In this document: piece after piece, positions 23,596 through 27,763 of the stretch | How the letters are laid out: each line of letters begins with the position of its first letter | Position numbering within the stretch: the stretch's first letter is position 1 | NCBI GenBank assembly: GCA_964635265.1 | Contig: CAZWNV010000015.1 | Coordinates: forward strand, 1-27,763 | Direction: 5' to 3' | Length of the DNA stretch: 27,763 nucleotides | Source: M55B175 sp964635265 | Lineage (GTDB): Bacteria > Desulfobacterota > Desulfobacteria > Desulfobacterales > Desulfosalsimonadaceae | Position numbers and translations under genes: made by a program | Notes under the pieces: model-generated | What the model was told of the DNA's origin: nothing | Database searches by the model: none | The model's input: the letters and a program-made list of their open reading frames with translations, nothing else

Positions 23596-24510
23596 TTACA
23601 GGCGCTGCCGATAATCCAGGAAACGCTCTTGTACCCTGGCCATTGAGGATGCGTCCGGGTATTTTTCCAGGTGCTGCCGGCATCGCTCCAATCTGGCGCC
23701 GACAGGCGGATGGGTGGAAAACCAGGATCCCTTGATGGTGGCTGAATCCCGGTTGGCCCGGAGGGCTTCGAGGACCCGGATCATCCCCCCCGGGTCATAG
23801 CCCGTGCGGTAGGCGAACTCCATTGCAGCGCCGTCGGCTTCAAATTCCATTGTTTTGTCCAGCCCCCTGTCAAAGAGCACGGTTTGAAGATCGCCGATCA
23901 TGGAGCGATACTTTTCGCCTTCCTCGCCTTCCATGTTGATGGTGCCGATTTTGCCCAGGCCCTCGAAGAATTTGGCCCTGCGTATGGACTGCAGGGCATG
24001 CTTGTGGGCGACATGCCCCGTTTCATGGGCAAGTACGCAGGCCAGTTCCGCCTCATCCTCCATGGAGGAGACAAGCCGGGAACTGAGGAAGACAATACCG
24101 CCGGGACAGGAAAAGGCGTTGTAGAGGGGGCTTTTGACCACAACGAAATGGTAGGGAATGCCGGGCCGGATGGAGTTGCCGGCAACCGCCCGTCCAAGGG
24201 TGTTGACGTACTTTTGCAGCCCCTGGTCGGAAACCGGCAGTCCGTAACGCTGGAATCCTTCCAGGGCAAGGCTCTCGCCTATGGCGAATTCGGTTTTGTA
24301 GTCAATTTCGGTTGCACTCTGAACAATGCTGCTCAACCCCTCCACCGCCTGTTTGGCCTTCTGGATGTCCTCATTTTTGCCTTCCGGATCCAGCGCCTTA
24401 AACAGGTCAAAGGCGTGCACGGGCGCGGCCAGCGAAAGCGCGAGGGGTGCGGCCAGTTTTAAGAACTGCCGCCGGGTTCTGTCGGTTTTTTTGCAGGACG
24501 AGGCTTTCAT
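23596..24510 (-). CDS. Tat-exported M48-family zinc metalloprotease
   Basis: A 304-residue protein with a textbook twin-arginine signal: TRRQFLK (12-18), a hydrophobic stretch (19-29) and cleavage near VHA at 31-33. The catalytic zinc motif is HETGH (162-166) with the third ligand in MEFEADGAA. After it comes FSTHPPVGARLERC, usual in M48 peptidases of the BepA/LoiP type. These periplasmic proteases degrade or help assemble outer-membrane proteins. It has no lipobox or TPR repeats. It starts 19 bp after the SH3-protein stop, so the two are probably co-transcribed, and it is the second Tat substrate in the operon. Confidence 0.9.
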   Translation of the reverse strand: MKASSCKKTDRTRRQFLKLAAPLALSLAAPVHAFDLFKALDPEGKNEDIQKAKQAVEGLSSIVQSATEIDYKTEFAIGESLALEGFQRYGLPVSDQGLQKYVNTLGRAVAGNSIRPGIPYHFVVVKSPLYNAFSCPGGIVFLSSRLVSSMEDEAELACVLAHETGHVAHKHALQSIRRAKFFEGLGKIGTINMEGEEGEKYRSMIGDLQTVLFDRGLDKTMEFEADGAAMEFAYRTGYDPGGMIRVLEALRANRDSATIKGSWFSTHPPVGARLERCRQHLEKYPDASSMARVQERFLDYRQRL

Positions 24511-24529
24511 GGTGTTCTTCTCTTTTTGT

Positions 24530-25060
24530 CTACCGGGCGTACTCCCCTATCTCCCCCTTTTTCAGGAAGCGGTTGACCTCTTGCCGGGAAACCGAAAGGG
24601 AGAGGACGTTGTCCAGTGCCTTTCGGCTCTCCTCCGGGGTGCCGGTTTTTCTCGCGTAGGCTTTGGCTTCGGGGGAGAGCCCCCGGATACTTCTGGCGCT
24701 GTCTGCAGCATTCGCATCCACACTGCTGCCGGAGAGATCGCCGAGCATGTCGCCCAGGCCGCCTCCTTCCCCGGAGCCCGTATCTGCAGCTTCAGGCGGC
24801 TGCTCCGATACCTTGCCCCGGTATACCCAGCCGGTGCGGCCCTCGGGGGTCCGCACGCGATACCACCGGGATTGGGATGCCTCCACCGTAAGCTCCGTGC
24901 CCCGCTCCAGCACGACAATGGTTTCCGAGGATATGCTGCGCTCCGCTTTCAGATCGGCACTTTGCGAGCTAACCCACAGGTTCTGCGCTGCATGGCAGGC
25001 GAGCGCCGCCGCAAATACAAGGAGCAGTGCATACAAAAGGAGTTTGCCTTTTTTTTCCAT
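24530..25060 (-). CDS. Exported SH3-domain protein
   Basis: A 176-residue protein. A signal peptide (MEKKGKLLLYALLLVFAAAL, cleavage near ACHA) is followed by a bacterial SH3 domain (about 26-85) with SADLKAERSISSETIVVLERGT and RWYRVRTPEGRTGWVY. A Gly/Asp/Ser-rich linker and a helical tail (SRKALDNVLSLSVSRQEVNRF) complete it. Bacterial SH3 domains commonly bind peptidoglycan. The frame continues 18 codons upstream, but AAGGA eight bases before ATG 25060 and the signal peptide fix the start. It is the first gene after the candidate promoter at 25100-25128 and so may head the whole minus-strand run down to 17410. Confidence 0.85.
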   Translation of the reverse strand: MEKKGKLLLYALLLVFAAALACHAAQNLWVSSQSADLKAERSISSETIVVLERGTELTVEASQSRWYRVRTPEGRTGWVYRGKVSEQPPEAADTGSGEGGGLGDMLGDLSGSSVDANAADSARSIRGLSPEAKAYARKTGTPEESRKALDNVLSLSVSRQEVNRFLKKGEIGEYAR

Positions 25061-25099
25061 TCCGGGATCCTTATATGAATCACAATTATCAAAAATTCT

Positions 25100-25128
25100 A
25101 TTATAGACCCGCAAGGGGCTTGCTTCAA
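25100..25128 (-). promoter_or_regulatory. Strong sigma-70-type promoter with palindromic spacer
   Basis: Read on the minus strand, TTGAAG (25128-25123) is followed after 17 bases by a perfect TATAAT (25105-25100). The spacer contains the inverted repeat GCAAG-CCC-CTTGC (25111-25123), which could be an operator or the remains of the lipA terminator. Transcription would begin about 35 bases before the SH3-protein ATG. Confidence 0.7.
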
Positions 25129-25142
25129 TGATATTTTCCAGG

Positions 25143-26084
25143 CTATTGCCGATCCGTCCCGGTTTTTCTTTTTTCCTGCCAGGCCCGAAACATTTCCCGT
25201 GCGCGATAGGAGCTTCTCACGAGGGGGCCTGCCGCCACCGCGGCAAACCCTGCGTCAAGGGCGTATTGCCGCCAGTCTTCAAAGATCTCCGGCCGTACGT
25301 AGCGCACAACAGGCAGATGCTCTCGCGTGGGCTGCAGGTACTGCCCCATCGTCAACATACTGCAGTCCGCGGCAAGCAAATCCGCAAGGCTTCGGGCTAC
25401 GGCCTCCGGGTGCTCTCCCAGGCCCAGCATAATCCCGGATTTGATCGGAATGTCCGGCCGCAGCGCTGCGGCCTCGGCAAGGACGTCGAGGCTGCGGCGG
25501 TAATCCGCTTCCGGCCGCACCCGTTCATAGAGCGCGGAGACAGTCTCGATATTGTGGTTGAAAACATCCGGTCCGGCATCGAGAACCTGCCGCAAAAGGG
25601 TTTTACTGCCGCAGAAATCCGGGACCAGCACCTCGACAGAAGCCCTGGGGAGCTGCCTGCGGATTTCCCGGATGGTTTCTGCAAAACAGCCCGCCCCTTT
25701 ATCCGGCAGATCATCCCGGGTAACCGAGGTCACCACTACATGCTCCAACTCCATTTTTCGGGCTGCGTCGGCGACCCGGCCCGGCTCCCGGCTATCGAGG
25801 GGGGCGGGAGAACCGTGCGGGACGGCGCAGAATCTGCAGTTGCGGGTGCAGCGCTCTCCCATGATCATGAATGTTGCCGTCCGCCGGGAAAAGCATTCCC
25901 AGCGGTTGGGACAACGGGCTGCTTCACAGACCGTGCAGAGCCTGTTCTGCCGCAGGATCTGCCTGGTTTGGGCACAATTGCCGCCCACCGGCAGACGCCT
26001 CCGGAGCCAGGCCGGTTTCCCGGGGCCCGTGCTGTTATCGGCCTCATCCGGTGCAGGGGGCATTTCAGGGGGAAGCTTCGGCAT
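25143..26084 (-). CDS. lipA: Lipoyl synthase
   Basis: A 313-residue radical SAM enzyme that inserts sulfur at C6 and C8 of protein-bound octanoyl groups. The auxiliary cluster ligands are Cys53, Cys58 and Cys64 (CEAARCPNRWEC), the SAM-cluster ligands are Cys79, Cys83 and Cys86 (CTRNCRFC), and the RSSY serine motif is at 290-293, all hallmarks of LipA. The frame is open further upstream; ATG 26084, with GGAGAG upstream, gives a normal length and overlaps the lipB stop by 20 bases. It follows gcvPB and lipB, which fits supplying lipoate to the glycine-cleavage H protein. Confidence 0.96.
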   Translation of the reverse strand: MPKLPPEMPPAPDEADNSTGPGKPAWLRRRLPVGGNCAQTRQILRQNRLCTVCEAARCPNRWECFSRRTATFMIMGERCTRNCRFCAVPHGSPAPLDSREPGRVADAARKMELEHVVVTSVTRDDLPDKGAGCFAETIREIRRQLPRASVEVLVPDFCGSKTLLRQVLDAGPDVFNHNIETVSALYERVRPEADYRRSLDVLAEAAALRPDIPIKSGIMLGLGEHPEAVARSLADLLAADCSMLTMGQYLQPTREHLPVVRYVRPEIFEDWRQYALDAGFAAVAAGPLVRSSYRAREMFRAWQEKRKTGTDRQ

Positions 26085-26817
26085 GGCATGGCTCTCCCAG
26101 GTAATCCTGCAGGCAGAAATCAGGGGCTGTTTCCAGGCGGACACCGAACACGCCGGAGAAATGGTGTTTTGCGGCCCGGATAACATCGTCCATCAAAACC
26201 GTTTCCCCGGTTTCTCTTGCAATAGAGGTCATCCGGATTCCGGATAATCCGCAGGGGGTGATCCAGCGAAAGGGGGTGAGATCCAACGCCGCATTGAGTG
26301 CAAGCCCATGGAAGCTGATTTTCCGGCGCAGCCGCAGGCCGATGCTGCCGATCTTGCGGTCTCCTACCCAGGCGCCGCGATTTTTCTCGTCACCCCGCGC
26401 ATCCAGCCCCCATTCACCGGCAACGGAAATCATGACGGTTTCGAGCGCCCGGACAAACGCGGTTACCTGCCACCCGCTGCGGGCCAGATCGACAATAGGG
26501 TAGGCCACCAGTTGGCCAGGCCCGTGATAGGTGATACTTCCGCCCCGGCCGGTTTCCACAAGGGCGATGCCCTGTTCCTGCAAAAACGCGCGGGATACGT
26601 GGAGGTGCTCTTCGCCGCCGCGATGGCCCAGTGTAAAAACCGGGAAATGCTCCAGCAAAAGGACAATATCCTGCTGCAGCGTCCGCATGGCCCGGGCGGA
26701 AACCAGGTTTTGCTGCAGGCGCAGCACCTGCAGGTAATCCATTGCCGGCAGCTCCACGCAGATCCAGGCAGGCCCGGAACAAAAAGACCGCCGCGCTTTA
26801 TCACTTCTCCCGCTCAC
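26065..26817 (-). CDS. lipB: Octanoyl-[acyl-carrier-protein] transferase
   Basis: A 250-residue LipB that moves octanoate from acyl-carrier protein to lipoyl domains. It has the motif RGGSITYHGPGQ (91-102), and the catalytic pair Lys155 (DRKIGSIG) and Cys189 (TPCGLSG), spaced 34 apart as in characterised LipB. The start is GTG 26817, five bases after the gcvPB stop; the first ~15 residues are atypical, so translation might begin slightly later. It overlaps lipA and functions immediately before it in the lipoylation pathway. Confidence 0.95.
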   Translation of the reverse strand: MSGRSDKARRSFCSGPAWICVELPAMDYLQVLRLQQNLVSARAMRTLQQDIVLLLEHFPVFTLGHRGGEEHLHVSRAFLQEQGIALVETGRGGSITYHGPGQLVAYPIVDLARSGWQVTAFVRALETVMISVAGEWGLDARGDEKNRGAWVGDRKIGSIGLRLRRKISFHGLALNAALDLTPFRWITPCGLSGIRMTSIARETGETVLMDDVIRAAKHHFSGVFGVRLETAPDFCLQDYLGEPCHAEASP

Positions 26818-26822
26818 AGCCC

Positions 26823-27763
26823 TTATCCCGTCAGACAGGGACGCCTGGCAGCGGTGGTTTCGTCCAGGCGCCGCACCTTACTCACGGCAGGGGCCTGGTG
26901 CAGCAGGTCCGGATCGGTCCGGGCCTCTTCGGCAATTGCTTCCAGGGCCGCGATATACTCGTCCAGGGTTTCCTTTGTCTCGGTTTCGGTGGGTTCGGTC
27001 ATAAGAGCGCCCTGAACAACGAGCGGGAAATAAATGGTTGGCGGATGAAAACCGTAGTCGATCAATCGTTTGGCGATGTCCAAGGTGTTTACCCGGCAGT
27101 CGGCCTGGTTTTTGTCCGTAAATACGCATTCGTGCATACAGAGCCGGTCGTAGGGCAGATACAGCGTCTGCTTTAAGCGTTCCTTGAGGTAGTTGGCGTT
27201 CAACACGGCCAGCTCACTGACTTTTTTCAGATTCCTTGCCCCGAGGCTCAGAATATAGCTGCAGGCCTTTATCATCACCCCCACGTTTCCGTAAAACCCG
27301 TGCATGCGCCCGATGGTTTCCGGCGCATCAACGGACCAGGAAATGCGGCCGTGTTCTTCCACGAGCCGTGGCACAGGCAGGAATTTTTCCAGGTGCTGTT
27401 TCACACACACCGGTCCTGCACCCGGTCCGCCGCCGCCATGGGGTGTGGAAAATGTTTTGTGAAGGTTCAAGTGAAGGACATCCACGCCCATTTTGTTCAT
27501 GTCGACCATCCCGAACAAGGCGTTCATGTTGGCCCCGTCACAGTATACCTGGCCGTCTTTTGCGTGGACAATGCGTGCGACAGCAGTAATGTTTTCCTCA
27601 AACAAACCCAGAGTGTTGGGGTTTGTCACCATAATACCTGCTGTCTCTTCATCCATGAGTTTGGATACTGTATCCGCTGAGAGAATCCCCTTCTCATTGG
27701 AGGCAACTGCGACAGGCTGATACCCGCAAATCGTAGCGCTTGCCGGATTGGTGCCGTGAGCCG
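26823..27763 (-). CDS. gcvPB: Glycine dehydrogenase (decarboxylating) subunit 2, 5' end outside window
   Basis: The frame runs off the right edge, so only the C-terminal ~312 residues are present. The first visible residues include AHGTNPAS, a GcvP hallmark, and the PLP lysine lies in HLNLHKTFSTPHGGGGPG. This is the P2 half of the split P protein of the glycine cleavage system, which with subunit 1 decarboxylates glycine and loads methylamine onto lipoylated GcvH. A methionine at 27656 is internal, not the start. Family knowledge predicts gcvPA, gcvH and gcvT just beyond the edge. lipB and lipA follow in the same direction, matching the lipoate requirement. Confidence 0.95.
   Translation of the reverse strand, partial: AHGTNPASATICGYQPVAVASNEKGILSADTVSKLMDEETAGIMVTNPNTLGLFEENITAVARIVHAKDGQVYCDGANMNALFGMVDMNKMGVDVLHLNLHKTFSTPHGGGGPGAGPVCVKQHLEKFLPVPRLVEEHGRISWSVDAPETIGRMHGFYGNVGVMIKACSYILSLGARNLKKVSELAVLNANYLKERLKQTLYLPYDRLCMHECVFTDKNQADCRVNTLDIAKRLIDYGFHPPTIYFPLVVQGALMTEPTETETKETLDEYIAALEAIAEEARTDPDLLHQAPAVSKVRRLDETTAARRPCLTG

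Noticed and set aside
25128..26183. 351-codon plus-strand open frame
   Set aside because: Antisense to lipA with all cluster cysteines intact; no ribosome-binding site or motif.
1..27763. CRISPR array, tRNA, rRNA, insertion sequence or phage genes
   Set aside because: No regularly spaced direct repeats, tRNA-like cloverleaf, transposase or integrase motif was noticed on either strand by eye.

Overview
The window is a GC-rich, gene-dense bacterial chromosome segment, most likely from a metagenomic or draft scaffold, since it contains a run of ten Ns. The gene set points to an anaerobic Desulfobacterota (deltaproteobacterial sulfate-reducer-type) organism: a carboxytransferase + succinyl-CoA synthetase + type-B succinate dehydrogenase block, a multihaem cytochrome c beside a haem-motif chemoreceptor, a receiver/PatA-like/Roadblock regulator and an AmmeMemoRadiSam cassette. 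This taxonomic statement is inference from gene content; no database search was possible.

Layout, left to right. (1) 1-502: scaffold-junction area with a group II (archaeal-type) chaperonin fragment left of the N run and the C-terminal end of an unidentified protein right of it. (2) 499-8546 (+): a central-carbon operon, oadA/pycB-like biotin carboxytransferase - sucC - sucD - sdhC - sdhA - sdhB - small two-helix membrane protein, closed by a 14-bp hairpin over the last stop codon. It interconverts pyruvate/oxaloacetate, succinyl-CoA, succinate and fumarate and feeds electrons to or from menaquinone. (3) 8874-10871 (+): a tetrahaem cytochrome c followed after 21 bp by a chemoreceptor whose periplasmic domain has its own CXXCH motif. 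(4) 10875-12380 (-): five-domain S1 RNA-binding protein. (5) 12554-15550 (+): zinc-ribbon/helix-turn-helix protein, terminator, promoter, response regulator, DEDDh exonuclease, ThiM, bidirectional terminator. (6) 15645-16148 (-): small secreted hypothetical protein. (7) 16465-17394 (+): COG0731-type radical SAM enzyme.

(8) 25060-17410 (-): a compact run of seven genes: exported SH3 protein, Tat-signal M48 metalloprotease, DUF89 protein, Memo-AMMECR1 fusion with an N-terminal signal sequence, polytopic membrane protein with an embedded spermidine-synthase-like domain, AmmeMemoRadiSam radical SAM enzyme with a Tat signal, and a 3D-domain lipoprotein. Four consecutive genes overlap by 14-23 bases. 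All products except the DUF89 protein carry export or membrane signals, so this looks like an AmmeMemoRadiSam system relocated to the cell envelope. I regard it as the most interesting content of the window.

(9) 27763-25143 (-): gcvPB (running off the right edge) - lipB - lipA, linking glycine cleavage to the lipoylation its H protein needs.

No tRNA, rRNA, CRISPR array, insertion sequence or phage gene was recognised. Several long antisense ORFs over the sdh, cytochrome and AmmeMemoRadiSam regions are GC-driven shadows.
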